This document shows, piece by piece, positions 27,062 to 35,377 of a DNA stretch of 64,000 bases. The stretch's first letter is position 1, and every line of letters begins with the position of its first letter. This DNA is from JBDHWI01 sp964590135. Lineage in GTDB: Bacteria; Chloroflexota; Anaerolineae; J036; Brachytrichaceae. The stretch is from contig CAZPVX010000024.1 of the NCBI GenBank assembly GCA_964590135.1, forward strand, positions 1 through 64,000. Direction: 5' to 3'. Below the pieces are notes generated by a model. The model did not search any database. It saw only the letters and a program-made list of their open reading frames with translations, and was not told where the DNA came from. The position numbers and the translations under genes are program-made.

Positions 27062-27143
27062 GGGGATGTGGCGTAACTGGCAGCCGCGCATGACTTAGGA
27101 TCATGTGCCGAAAGGCATGTGGGTTCAAGTCCCACCATCCCCA
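27062..27143 (+). tRNA. tRNA-Leu (anticodon UAG)
   Basis: 82 bases including the discriminator A. Acceptor arms GGGGATG and CATCCCC pair fully. The anticodon arm CATGA-CTTAGGA-TCATG gives anticodon TAG. The long variable arm TGCCGAAAGGCA marks a type II tRNA, and the T arm is GTGGG-TTCAAGT-CCCAC. CCA is not encoded. TATAAT at 27031-27036 is its -10 box. tig begins 20 bases after its end. Confidence 0.95.
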
Positions 27144-27163
27144 TCTTTCCTAAACAAACAACC

Positions 27164-28504
27164 ATGAATCTCCAAGTTGAACCACTCGACACGCACGAAG
27201 TGCGCCTCACCATCACGGTGGATGAGGATGTTTTGAACAAGGCGCGCCGCGATACATTGAAGAACCTCTCCAAGCAGGTGCGCATTCCTGGTTTTCGCCC
27301 GGGCATGGCGCCGCAGGCTGCCGTCATCCGCGCCATCGGCGGCGAAGAGGTATTGAATGCAGAAGTCGTTGATCAGGTGGCGCGCGAGGTGTATCCGAAG
27401 GCGCTCGACGCATCGGGCATCGAGCCATATGGCCCGGGCGCGATTGAAGAGGTGAAGCAGGAGCCGTATCAACTTATCGCGCGCATCCCGCTGGAGCCGG
27501 CGGTCGATTTGAAGGACTACAAGTCGATCCGCGTGCCATTCCCCGAAATCACGGTGACGGAAGACGAGATCGAGCAGCAACTGCAATATCTCCGCGAGGA
27601 GAACGCGGTGGTGCAGCAGGTGGAGCGGCCGGCGGAGTTGGGCGATTTGGTCGAGGCCGATATTCATGGCCACATCGAGGCGGAAGAGGTGTTCCACACC
27701 AGCAGCCGGCGCGGCGTGGTCGTCGATGATGAGCGCTTCGGCGTGCCAGGACTGGCTGCGATGATCGTTGGCATGAGCGCCGGCGACCAGAAGGAAGATT
27801 CGCTCACCTTGCCGGATGATTTTGGCGTGGAGCCTTTGCGCGGCAAGGAAGTGCATGTGCATATCGATGTGAAGCGCGTGAGCAGCCGCGCGTTGCCGGA
27901 GGTCAACGATGAATTGGCGCAAGCCGGCAGTTCGTTTGGCACGCTGGCCGAATTGCGTGAAGACCTGCGCAAGAATCTGCACAACTTCAAGGAGCGCCAA
28001 ACGACGCAAGATTATGCTGTGACGGTGCTGGACACCTTCACCGAGTTGGCTGACGTGAAATATCCGCCCCAGTTTGTCGAAGATCGTCTGAACGATTACT
28101 TTACCGAATTCAAGGAAGACATCCGCGAGCATGAAGGCATGCCCTTTGATGAATGGCTGAAGTTGCAGGGCAAGACTGAGAAAGAGGTGCGCGATGAGTT
28201 GCGTGCCACCGCTGAGACGCGCGGCAAGCGCGGCCTCGTCATGCGCCAGGTCGGCATCGCTGAAAACTTGAATGTGAGCGATGACGAGATTGCGATGGAA
28301 GTGGAGATGACGGCGATGCGTTACGGTCAGCGCCAGGACGAGGTGCGCAAGTTGCTTTCGCAACAAGACACGCGAGGCACAGTGAAGAACAACATCCTCT
28401 CCAACAAAGTGATGGAGCGGATGGTGAAGCTTGCCAAGGGCGAGATCAGCGCGCCGGCGGAGGCAGACGCGCAGCCGGCAGCCGAAACCCCCGCGGAAAG
28501 CTAA
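27164..28504 (+). CDS. tig: Trigger factor (ribosome-bound chaperone)
   Basis: 446 residues. The N-terminal ribosome-binding domain has the signature GFRPGMAP (usual GFRxGKxP), the middle peptidyl-prolyl isomerase-like domain spans about 150-235 (GDLVEADIHG to HVHIDVKRVSS), and a helical C-terminal chaperone domain follows. It binds nascent chains at the ribosome exit. The frame is open from inside the tRNA, but MNLQVEP at 27164 is the family start. No Shine-Dalgarno is seen in the 20 bases between the tRNA-Leu end and the ATG, so tig probably shares the tRNA transcript. clpP and clpX follow, as in many bacteria. Confidence 0.93.
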   Translation: MNLQVEPLDTHEVRLTITVDEDVLNKARRDTLKNLSKQVRIPGFRPGMAPQAAVIRAIGGEEVLNAEVVDQVAREVYPKALDASGIEPYGPGAIEEVKQEPYQLIARIPLEPAVDLKDYKSIRVPFPEITVTEDEIEQQLQYLREENAVVQQVERPAELGDLVEADIHGHIEAEEVFHTSSRRGVVVDDERFGVPGLAAMIVGMSAGDQKEDSLTLPDDFGVEPLRGKEVHVHIDVKRVSSRALPEVNDELAQAGSSFGTLAELREDLRKNLHNFKERQTTQDYAVTVLDTFTELADVKYPPQFVEDRLNDYFTEFKEDIREHEGMPFDEWLKLQGKTEKEVRDELRATAETRGKRGLVMRQVGIAENLNVSDDEIAMEVEMTAMRYGQRQDEVRKLLSQQDTRGTVKNNILSNKVMERMVKLAKGEISAPAEADAQPAAETPAES

Positions 28505-28620
28505 TGCAGAACTAATGCTCGGCGGTTAGTAATTTGTAATTCGCAAATAGCAGTTGGCCGGCGCGCGCTCTCGCGCAGCCCATCGCCAATCAATGCCCAA
28601 TCCACCGAGAAGAGGTTACT

Positions 28621-29298
28621 ATGGTTCCGATCTATTCGCAGGCGCAGTTTGACCAGATTCAGAACGTCATCCCGATGGTCATCGAGACCACCGGCCGCGG
28701 CGAGCGCGCCTATGACATTTATTCCCTGCTGCTGAAGGAGCGCATCGTGTTCCTCGGCACGCCGATCAACGATCAGGTGGCCAACTTGATCGTGGCGCAA
28801 CTGTTGTTTCTCGATCGCGAAGATGGTGAGAAGGACATCAACTTCTTCATCAACTCGCCCGGCGGCCAGGTGTATTCTGGCATGGCGATCTACGACACCA
28901 TGCAGATGATCAATGCGCCAATTGCGACATTCGCCGTTGGCCTGACTGCCAGCTTCGGCACGCTGCTGCTTTTGGCCGGCACCAAGGGCAAGCGCTATGC
29001 CTTGCCCAACGCCACCATCCACATGCACCAGCCACTCGGCGGCGCGCAGGGCCAGGCGTCGGACATCGAGATTCAGGCGCGCGAAATTCTGCGCTTGAAG
29101 ACCACGTTGAACAACATCATCATGCGCCACACCAACATGACCGAGGAACAGGTGCTGAAGTACACCGATCGCGACATCTACTTCACCGCCGAGCAAGCCA
29201 AGGAACTGGGTGTGATCGACTCGATCGCAGAGTTGAATCAGTCCAAGCTGGCGCTGTTGAACGGCAAAGTCGCGCAGGCGCTGCCGGCGGCGAATTGA
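28621..29298 (+). CDS. clpP: ATP-dependent Clp protease proteolytic subunit
   Basis: 225-residue serine peptidase. The triad is S111 in GLTASFG, H136 in IHMHQP and D185 in TDRDIYF. The family motif FINSPGG is at 77-82. The segment round the serine reads GLTASFGT where most ClpPs have GMAASMGA, a mild divergence. ClpP forms the tetradecameric chamber that degrades proteins fed by ClpX. AGAAGAGG before the ATG is the ribosome binding site. A strong terminator follows directly. Confidence 0.95.
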   Translation: MVPIYSQAQFDQIQNVIPMVIETTGRGERAYDIYSLLLKERIVFLGTPINDQVANLIVAQLLFLDREDGEKDINFFINSPGGQVYSGMAIYDTMQMINAPIATFAVGLTASFGTLLLLAGTKGKRYALPNATIHMHQPLGGAQGQASDIEIQAREILRLKTTLNNIIMRHTNMTEEQVLKYTDRDIYFTAEQAKELGVIDSIAELNQSKLALLNGKVAQALPAAN

Positions 29299-29319
29299 TT
29301 GCCCTTGCAAACGCACTTA

Positions 29320-29356
29320 AACCTGACAGGCTCTCTGCAGCCTGTCAGGTTTTTTG
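29320..29356 (+). terminator. Rho-independent terminator between clpP and clpX
   Basis: A perfect 12-13-bp stem ACCTGACAGGCT/AGCCTGTCAGGT, loop CTCTGC, then six Ts. It ends only about five bases before the -10 box of clpX. Confidence 0.9.
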
Positions 29357-29361
29357 TTGTT

Positions 29362-29367
29362 TATACT
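29362..29367 (+). promoter_or_regulatory. -10 box of a probably leaderless clpX transcript
   Basis: TATACT with 8 bases to the clpX ATG and no Shine-Dalgarno sequence. The position just after the clpP terminator means clpX is transcribed on its own. Confidence 0.6.
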
Positions 29368-29375
29368 TTGGGTCG

Positions 29376-30662
29376 ATGCCCAAGCCCGGCAACAGCGCCA
29401 ACAACTGCTCGTTCTGCGGCAAGAGCGAACTGCACGTCAATCGGCTGATCGCCGGCCCGCGCAACGTCTTCATCTGCGATGAGTGCATCGCCATGTGCCA
29501 GGACATCCTGGATGGCGAGCGCCGCTCGGCGCATGACAACCGCGCGCCTAGCCACATCGGCGCGGCCACGCTCACGCCGCGCGCCATCTACAAACATCTG
29601 AACGATTACGTGATTGGGCAGGATGAAGCGAAAAAGGCACTCGCCGTCGCGGTCTACAACCACTACAAGCGCATTGAGAGCAAGGCGCGCTTTACGGATG
29701 TGGAGCTTGGCAAAAGCAATGTGTTGCTGGTTGGCCCCACCGGCAGCGGCAAGACGCTGCTGGCGCAGACGCTGGCGAAATTGCTGGATGTGCCTTTCTG
29801 CATCGCAGACGCGACCGCGCTGACCGAAGCCGGCTATGTCGGCGAAGATGTCGAGACCATTCTGGCGCGCCTGATTCAGGCTGCCGACGGTGATGTGATG
29901 CGCGCGCAGCGCGGCATTATCTACATCGACGAGATCGACAAGATTGCGCGCAAAAGCGCCGGCAACCCCAGCATCACTCGCGACGTGTCGGGCGAAGGGG
30001 TGCAACAGGCGCTGCTCAAGATCATCGAAGGCAGCATCACGTTCGTACCGCCAGATGGCGGGCGTAAGCACCCGCAGGCCGATATGCTGCGCATCGATAC
30101 GAGTGACGTGCTGTTCATCTGCGGCGGCACGTTTGAGGGCCTGACTGGCCTGATTGCCGAGCGCGCCGGCTTGAAGCGCCGCATGAGTCTTGGCACGCCG
30201 GCGTTGGAGGCGAAGCCGAAGCGTGTCGACAACCTGCTCTCGCTCGTCACGCAAGACGATCTGATGCTGTATGGCCTGATCCCAGAGCTGGTGGGCCGGC
30301 TGCCGGTCATGGTGTCACTCGATCCGCTTGACCAACGCGCGTTGATTGACGTGCTGACCAAGCCGCGCAACGCCATCGTCAAGCAGTATCAGCGCCTGCT
30401 CAGCCTGGACGGCGTGGAATTGGTGATGGGTGACGATGCCTTGCGCGCGGCAGCGGATGAGGCGATGAAGCGCGGCAGCGGGGCGCGCGCGCTGCGCAGC
30501 ATCGTAGAGCGCACCCTGATGGATGTGATGTACGAGATCCCCTCGCGGCGCGATATTCGCAAGGTGGTCGTCGATGCGCTGGCGGTGCGTGGTCAGGCCG
30601 CTCCCAAGCTTTACGACCAGGCCGGCCGGCTGATCGGCTTGCGGCTCGACAAGGCGGCGTAA
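29376..30662 (+). CDS. clpX: ATP-dependent Clp protease ATP-binding subunit ClpX
   Basis: 428 residues. The N-terminal zinc-binding domain has Cys11, Cys14, Cys34 and Cys37. The AAA+ domain has Walker A GPTGSGKT (120-127), Walker B IIYIDEIDK and the GxGARALRSI sensor-2 region near the C terminus. ClpX unfolds tagged substrates and threads them into ClpP. ATG 29376 lies 8 bases after TATACT and starts at the zinc domain; the open frame from 29295 runs through the terminator and is rejected. Confidence 0.96.
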   Translation: MPKPGNSANNCSFCGKSELHVNRLIAGPRNVFICDECIAMCQDILDGERRSAHDNRAPSHIGAATLTPRAIYKHLNDYVIGQDEAKKALAVAVYNHYKRIESKARFTDVELGKSNVLLVGPTGSGKTLLAQTLAKLLDVPFCIADATALTEAGYVGEDVETILARLIQAADGDVMRAQRGIIYIDEIDKIARKSAGNPSITRDVSGEGVQQALLKIIEGSITFVPPDGGRKHPQADMLRIDTSDVLFICGGTFEGLTGLIAERAGLKRRMSLGTPALEAKPKRVDNLLSLVTQDDLMLYGLIPELVGRLPVMVSLDPLDQRALIDVLTKPRNAIVKQYQRLLSLDGVELVMGDDALRAAADEAMKRGSGARALRSIVERTLMDVMYEIPSRRDIRKVVVDALAVRGQAAPKLYDQAGRLIGLRLDKAA

Positions 30663-30663
30663 C

Positions 30664-32091
30664 GTGTCAACGCTCAACCCATCCACCCAGGCAAGGGAGA
30701 GGTGGCCGCTGGTCGCCGGCGCCTGCATTGCCGCCGGCGTCCTCGTCGGCGCGGCGGCCGCGCTGATCAACCCGCTCTACCTGCTCGCGCTCGCGGCTGT
30801 TGCGCCGGTAGCAGTGTGGGCATTGAGCGATGTGAAGCACGCGCTGGCTGCCATGCTGATCGTGCTGGCCGTGATGCCGCGCTTCGCCAGCCCGGTCAGC
30901 ATAGGCTTCAAGCCGACGTTTCTGGACGCGACTCTCGTCGCAGTGTTGCTGGCATGGGCGGCAGGACTGCTGGGTCCGCGCCGGCATCCGCTGCGGCGCT
31001 CGGTCATCACTGTCCCGATTGTGCTGCTCATCTGTGTCGCCATTGCCACCTTCATCGTCGGTCTGCCCAATGGCGCGCTCACCACGCTGGTGGCGCGGCG
31101 TTTTGCCGAACTCGTGTTAAGCCTGTTGATGGCGCTGGTGCTGGTGTCGGTGCTTGGAGAATTGCCGATGCAGGAGTTCTTTGTCAGGGTTGCCATGCTG
31201 GCAGGCGGTCTTTCGGCGCTCATTGGCATCGTGCTGTACGTCATCCCCGATGAGATGACCATGCGCCTGCTGTCGAGCTTGCGCATCTTCGATTACCCCA
31301 CCGGCCCCGGTGTGTTGCGCTATATCCTGGATGACCCTGCGCTGATGCAGCGTGCCACAGGCACGTGGATCGATCCGAATGCCTTTGGCGGCTATCTGCT
31401 CGTCATCGGCGCGTTGATCCTGCCGCAGCTCTTTTCTGGCAAGCCGCTTTTGCCGCGCGCGCTGGTGGCCGGCTGCATGGCGCTCATCGCCATGGCGCTG
31501 GTGCTGAGCGTTTCACGCGGCGCTATGTTGGGGCTGACGATGGTGGCTGTGCTGATGGGGTTGCTGCGCTATCGCCGGCTGCTTGCGATGATGGCGCTGG
31601 TGGTGCTGCTCATGCTGATCTTGCCGCAGACGCGCGAGTTGATCGCGCATTTTGCGGCCGGCTTTGCCGGCAGCGACCTCGCCACGCAGATGCGCTTCGG
31701 CGAGTATAAAGACGCGCTGGAGTTGATCGAGCGCTATCCTGTATTGGGCGTTGGGTTCATCGGCACGCCGGACGTAGATCTGTACATCGGTGTGTCGTCG
31801 ATGTATTTGCTGATTGCGCAGCAGATGGGATTGCTGGGGCTGCTCGCCTTTTTGGCGGTGTTTGTGGCGCTGTTCATCGGCGCGGCGCGGGCATGGCCGG
31901 CGGTGCGCAACGATCCACACCGTAGCGCCATCTTCATCGGCGCGCATGGCGCGGTGCTCGGCGCGCTGTTTACCGGCATCTTTGACCATTACTTTTTCAA
32001 TATCGACTTCCACAATTCGGTCATGCTGCTATGGTCGGTCATCGCGCTGGCCGCGGCAACGCAATTGCGGGTTGAGCCACTGCGTGATTGA
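30664..32091 (+). CDS. O-antigen ligase/polymerase-like membrane protein (Wzy_C)
   Basis: 475 residues with about 11-12 hydrophobic helices. A loop between late helices contains RYPVLGVGF, typical of the Wzy_C (O-antigen ligase) family; the conserved small loop follows GSDLATQMRFGEYKDALELI. These enzymes join or polymerise polysaccharide repeat units at the cell surface. GTG 30664 begins one base after the clpX stop, so it may ride on the clpX transcript. The Wzz-like protein at 12828-14687 could act in the same surface-polymer pathway, though it is not adjacent. Confidence 0.8.
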   Translation: MSTLNPSTQARERWPLVAGACIAAGVLVGAAAALINPLYLLALAAVAPVAVWALSDVKHALAAMLIVLAVMPRFASPVSIGFKPTFLDATLVAVLLAWAAGLLGPRRHPLRRSVITVPIVLLICVAIATFIVGLPNGALTTLVARRFAELVLSLLMALVLVSVLGELPMQEFFVRVAMLAGGLSALIGIVLYVIPDEMTMRLLSSLRIFDYPTGPGVLRYILDDPALMQRATGTWIDPNAFGGYLLVIGALILPQLFSGKPLLPRALVAGCMALIAMALVLSVSRGAMLGLTMVAVLMGLLRYRRLLAMMALVVLLMLILPQTRELIAHFAAGFAGSDLATQMRFGEYKDALELIERYPVLGVGFIGTPDVDLYIGVSSMYLLIAQQMGLLGLLAFLAVFVALFIGAARAWPAVRNDPHRSAIFIGAHGAVLGALFTGIFDHYFFNIDFHNSVMLLWSVIALAAATQLRVEPLRD

Positions 32092-32149
32092 GCCATTTGA
32101 CCATGGCCTGAATCTCATTTTCAATGCCTCAATGATCCTTTCTCGCTGC

Positions 32150-32155
32150 TACAAT
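32150..32155 (+). promoter_or_regulatory. -10 box of a probably leaderless STAS operon
   Basis: TACAAT with 7 bases to the ATG of the first STAS gene and no Shine-Dalgarno sequence. Confidence 0.5.
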
Positions 32156-32162
32156 CCCGCAC

Positions 32163-32504
32163 ATGGAAATGCTGGAAATCGAAGTTCAATCCCTCAAGAA
32201 AGTAGATATCGTCAAGCTCAAGGGGCGCGTCGATAGCGCCAACGTTGCTGAATTCGAAAGCGCCATCAACGCATTGCAACAACAGGGCCGGCATTGCATT
32301 GTGCTGGACATGGCAGAGTTGAACTACATGAGCAGCGCCGGTTTGCGCGTGATGGTCTCTGCGCTCAAGGCAGCCAAGAACAAGAGCGGCAATGTGGTCG
32401 TTGCTGCGCCGACGACGAACATGGTCGATACGTTGAAACTGGTTGGCTTCCACACGTTGTTCCCGCATTACGACGATGTCCTCAAGGCCGTCGATTCCTT
32501 CTGA
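32163..32504 (+). CDS. STAS-domain anti-anti-sigma factor
   Basis: 113-residue single STAS domain (SpoIIAA/RsbV type). The phosphorylatable serine is in NYMSSAGLRV (S57/S58). Such proteins bind an RsbW-type kinase when unphosphorylated and so free a sigma factor or another partner. It is first in a three-gene operon, STAS then RsbW-like kinase then a second STAS. No sigma factor or PP2C phosphatase is in the immediate neighbourhood. Confidence 0.88.
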   Translation: MEMLEIEVQSLKKVDIVKLKGRVDSANVAEFESAINALQQQGRHCIVLDMAELNYMSSAGLRVMVSALKAAKNKSGNVVVAAPTTNMVDTLKLVGFHTLFPHYDDVLKAVDSF

Positions 32505-32523
32505 TGATCTGGGCAACGATGCG

Positions 32524-32952
32524 GTGCTGACAGTGCCGGCGTCGTTGGATCACTTGCGCCTCGTCACAAACTTCGTGGCGCAAATTGCCAGCCACGCCGG
32601 GTTCGCGCCTGAGCAGGTGCATCGAATCGAACTTGCGGTGGATGAAGCCTGCGCGAACATCATCCTCCATGCCTACAATGGGCTGGCCGGCGGCAAGATC
32701 ACCACGCGCGTTCACGTTCAGCCCGGTCATAGGCTCGTCATCACCTTCATCGACACCGGCAAGACATTTGACCCCGACGAGGTGCCGCAGCACGATCCCC
32801 ATGTCGATTTGGACAATCTCAAGGTCGGCGGGCTGGGGATTTTTCTGATGCGTCAGGCGATGGACGACGTGCGATACGAATTCAATGTGGCGGGCAACCG
32901 GCCGGATGAGCCGGCGACCTTCAACCGCCTCACGCTGGTGAAGCGCCTATGA
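32524..32952 (+). CDS. RsbW-like serine kinase/anti-sigma factor (HATPase)
   Basis: About 142 residues of GHKL ATPase fold. The N box ELAVDEACANIILHAY is typical of RsbW/SpoIIAB, and VGGLGIFLMRQAMDDVRYE gives the G1/G2 region. Such kinases phosphorylate STAS antagonists and sequester a partner, classically a sigma factor. The start is uncertain: GTG 32524 gives the usual length, while ATG 32476 would overlap the preceding STAS gene. Its stop overlaps the next STAS gene as ATGA. Confidence 0.83.
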   Translation: MLTVPASLDHLRLVTNFVAQIASHAGFAPEQVHRIELAVDEACANIILHAYNGLAGGKITTRVHVQPGHRLVITFIDTGKTFDPDEVPQHDPHVDLDNLKVGGLGIFLMRQAMDDVRYEFNVAGNRPDEPATFNRLTLVKRL

Positions 32953-33320
32953 ATGCCTTGTTAACCATTACGTGCGAGCGCGCAGATGACTCGCCCATCA
33001 CCTTGTTGCAGTTGGCCGGCCGGCTGGACGCCAGCACGGTCGGTCAGTTGGAGCGCGCACTGGCTGATGCGCACGCTGCCGGCGTCCGCGCGGCCGTCAT
33101 CGACTTGAGCCGGCTTACCTATGTTTCCAGCAGCGGGCTGCGCGTGTTGCTCTCGGAGCGCACAGCCATTCGCAAGAAGGGCGGCGATCTCTTTTTGTGT
33201 GCGCTTAGTCTGTCTGTGCGCGAAGTTTTCGACATGGTCGGCTTCAGTGCTATTTTCAGCCTGTTTGATTCAGTGGAAGTGGGCATGGAAGCGGCATCCA
33301 TTCTGACAAAAGCGCGTTGA
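32949..33320 (+). CDS. Second STAS-domain anti-anti-sigma factor
   Basis: 123-residue STAS domain with the phosphoserine motif in YVSSSGLRVLLSE (S60-S62). It shares a 4-base overlap with the RsbW-like gene and so is probably made in proportion to it. Two different STAS antagonists around one kinase suggest that two inputs converge on one switch. Confidence 0.87.
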   Translation: MNALLTITCERADDSPITLLQLAGRLDASTVGQLERALADAHAAGVRAAVIDLSRLTYVSSSGLRVLLSERTAIRKKGGDLFLCALSLSVREVFDMVGFSAIFSLFDSVEVGMEAASILTKAR

Positions 33321-33344
33321 CAAGCCATCGACGATCTTTATAAT
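33317..33344 (+). promoter_or_regulatory. Near-consensus sigma70 promoter for the acidic protein
   Basis: TTGACA at 33317-33322 and TATAAT at 33339-33344 with a 16-base spacer. It is the only promoter in the window where both hexamers match the consensus exactly. The -35 overlaps the stop of the second STAS gene. Confidence 0.85.
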
Positions 33345-33388
33345 CGCGCGCGAAACGGCTATTTCTGTCTTTTTTTGAAGAGGTTTCA

Positions 33389-33748
33389 ATGATCACTTCT
33401 TTGCAGTCCAGTGCGGACCTCGTTGTGGACGAGGCCGAAATCGATTTGATACCTGCTGTCGCCAACTGGTTGGCAGAAGATTACGGCCCGGATGATGACG
33501 ACGAGCTTGAGGACGATGACGACATTGACGACCCCGACGACTTTGAGGATGACGATCTCGATGCGTTGGAAGAGGAAGAGTCCCTCGAAGAGGACGATGA
33601 GGTCTCGCTTGAAGAACTCGACGAGGAAGAGGATGATCTCGACGAGGAAGAAGAGGACCTTGATCTTGATGACCTCGATGACGATGAGGATGAAGACCTT
33701 GATCTGTGGGACGATGATGACGACGACGACATGGATGACGACGATTGA
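33389..33748 (+). CDS. Extremely acidic low-complexity small protein
   Basis: 119 residues. The first ~33 residues look like a small folded or helical start (ADLVVDEAEIDLIPAVANWL). From about residue 34 to the end nearly every residue is Asp or Glu, with a few Leu and one Trp. AGAGG at a good distance from the ATG serves as ribosome binding site, and a consensus promoter lies upstream, so it should be strongly expressed. No family recognised. An acidic tail could bind cations, basic proteins such as ribosomal proteins, or RNA polymerase, but this is guesswork. Confidence 0.75.
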   Translation: MITSLQSSADLVVDEAEIDLIPAVANWLAEDYGPDDDDELEDDDDIDDPDDFEDDDLDALEEEESLEEDDEVSLEELDEEEDDLDEEEEDLDLDDLDDDEDEDLDLWDDDDDDDMDDDD

Positions 33749-33853
33749 TCCATCGCCGGCGTCGGGTGATTTGGGCGCGTGTTGCGCGCTGCTTCCATTG
33801 CCGCGGGCTGATTGTCAATTGCCACGCGCCAACGGGAAAGCCGCCAGTGAAAA

Positions 33854-35002
33854 CTAGCGGCTTCCCTGCTGTATTCGCTCGTCCACCTTTGCAAAGCGTC
33901 CGATGATGCGGGCGATCTCCACGGTGGAATTAGGCCGCGCCAGCGCCAGGGATGCTTTGCGCGTGCGCGCCAGTTGCTGCGGATTGTCGATCCATTTCTT
34001 CAGCCGGCGCTCCACCGTCCAGGGCGCTGGACACCACGCGCCGGCGCCGCTATCCACCACGAAATCCACATTGCCTTCCTCTTGTCCTGGCACTGCGTCA
34101 TACAGGATGATCGGCAAGCCGGCGATGAACGCCTCGCTGATCGTGCCGGGGCCGGCCTTTGTGATCAACACGTCCGACGCGCCCATCAGCTCGGGGATGT
34201 TGTTGACGAAGCCCATCAAATACATCGGCACGCGCGGGTTGATGAACTCCAGGTTCTCCTTCACGGTCTGGTTGCGCCCGCATACCACGAGTAGTTGCAC
34301 TGGCAGGTTGCTCAGTGCCAGATGCCGCGCGGTCAGTTCGAGCCGGCCCATGCCATCGCCGCCGCCCACCAGCAGCACCGTCAGCAGGTTGTCATCCAGG
34401 TTCAATTGCCGCCGCACTTCCTCGCGCCGGCCGATGCGGCTGGCAAAATCTGGCGCGACTGGCTGGCCGGTGACTGATATTTTCTTGCGCGGCACAAAGT
34501 TGCGCAGCGCCTCGCGCCGCGATTCTGCCGTCGGCACGATGATGTGGTCGGCATCGGTGACGTAGTGCGCGGCGTGGCCGGTGACCAGATCGGTGACGAC
34601 ATGGATGAACGGCGTGGTCATGCCAAGCCGGTGCAGTGCTGCAGGGATGCTTTGGCCAAACAGGGGATGGCACGACACATACACGTCGGCGGGGTTATTT
34701 TCGACGATGCTGTCGGCGGTTTTCTCGCTGAGTGGTTCGAGCATGGAACGCAGCGCGATGATGCGCCGGCGGTCATTCGTGGCATGAAAACCCAGCGCAT
34801 ACAGCATGCGCGCGTGATTCACCCACATCGGATAGGTGTCGGTGAAGGCGCTGATGAGCGGCGGCACCTTCATCAGGCCGTTGGCAAGTTGCACGTCGAG
34901 CGCATCGCCATACACGATGTGCAGACCTTGCTGGATGGACAGGGCGGCGCTGCGATGGCCGCCGCCGGTGTCGCCATACAACAGGACGATCTTCTTTTTC
35001 AT
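33854..35002 (-). CDS. GT28/MGDG synthase-type glycosyltransferase
   Basis: 382 residues. The N-terminal domain starts IVLLYGDTGGGHRSAA, the MGDG-synthase/processive diacylglycerol glycosyltransferase signature with the acceptor-side GGGH. The C-terminal GT28 domain has LLVGGGDGMG, GFVNNIPELMGASDVLITKAGPGTISEA and PGQEEGN. These enzymes transfer a sugar from a nucleotide sugar to diacylglycerol or to a lipid carrier at the membrane, making glycolipids. The DUF951 gene ends 25 bases upstream, suggesting an operon. Confidence 0.87.
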   Translation of the reverse strand: MKKKIVLLYGDTGGGHRSAALSIQQGLHIVYGDALDVQLANGLMKVPPLISAFTDTYPMWVNHARMLYALGFHATNDRRRIIALRSMLEPLSEKTADSIVENNPADVYVSCHPLFGQSIPAALHRLGMTTPFIHVVTDLVTGHAAHYVTDADHIIVPTAESRREALRNFVPRKKISVTGQPVAPDFASRIGRREEVRRQLNLDDNLLTVLLVGGGDGMGRLELTARHLALSNLPVQLLVVCGRNQTVKENLEFINPRVPMYLMGFVNNIPELMGASDVLITKAGPGTISEAFIAGLPIILYDAVPGQEEGNVDFVVDSGAGAWCPAPWTVERRLKKWIDNPQQLARTRKASLALARPNSTVEIARIIGRFAKVDERIQQGSR

Positions 35003-35027
35003 GGATAACTGACAGCGCCGGCGGCGA

Positions 35028-35243
35028 TTACGCTTTGCCGGCGCTCGATGTTGTGATAACGCGCTCCAGCCGGCGTTCGAATTCGCGCCGCGTGAGCAGG
35101 ATGCGCCGCTCGCATTGATGGCACTTCAAGCCGATGTCCGCACCTACGCGCACCACTGTCCATTCGTGGCTGCCGCAGGGATGAGGCTTGCGCAAACGCA
35201 CCGCATCTCCGATGGCAATCGGTGTAATAGAAATCGGCGCCAT
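35028..35243 (-). CDS. DUF951 family small protein
   Basis: 71 residues. The core IGDAVRLRKPHPCGSHEW, then VVRVGADIGLKCHQCER and RREFERRLERV, matches DUF951 well. Three cysteines (HPCG and CHQC) could bind a metal. Function unknown. ATG 35243 is 7 bases after TATAAT on the minus strand, so the message is probably leaderless; the longer frame to 35297 is not supported. Confidence 0.85.
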   Translation of the reverse strand: MAPISITPIAIGDAVRLRKPHPCGSHEWTVVRVGADIGLKCHQCERRILLTRREFERRLERVITTSSAGKA

Positions 35244-35250
35244 GAAAGCG

Positions 35251-35256
35251 ATTATA
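35251..35256 (-). promoter_or_regulatory. -10 box of a probably leaderless DUF951 transcript
   Basis: Minus-strand TATAAT, 7 bases before the DUF951 ATG. It would drive DUF951 and the GT28 glycosyltransferase. Confidence 0.6.
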
Positions 35257-35360
35257 GGATGTTGAACGCAGCGCAGACTGATCGGCCATTTCGTCATGGC
35301 ATGGCAGCAGGGCTGTGGACGCGCATTGAGGCGTAAACCTGGAGATGAGTTGCCGGCCTG

Positions 35361-35366
35361 TATAAT
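35361..35366 (+). promoter_or_regulatory. -10 box of the M50 protease gene, very short leader
   Basis: TATAAT with 11 bases to the ATG; the leader would be only about four bases and has no Shine-Dalgarno sequence. Confidence 0.55.
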
Positions 35367-35377
35367 CTTTTGCGTTT

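Noticed and set aside
33838..33863. A hairpin AAGCCGC/GCGGCTT at the end of the GT28 gene
   Set aside because: The stem is short, the loop is long, it overlaps the stop codon region and has no T run.
33481..33894. A Ser-rich minus-strand open frame
   Set aside because: It is the antisense of the Asp/Glu codons of the acidic protein; GAC/GAT/GAG read backwards as Ser-type codons. The plus strand has a promoter and ribosome binding site.
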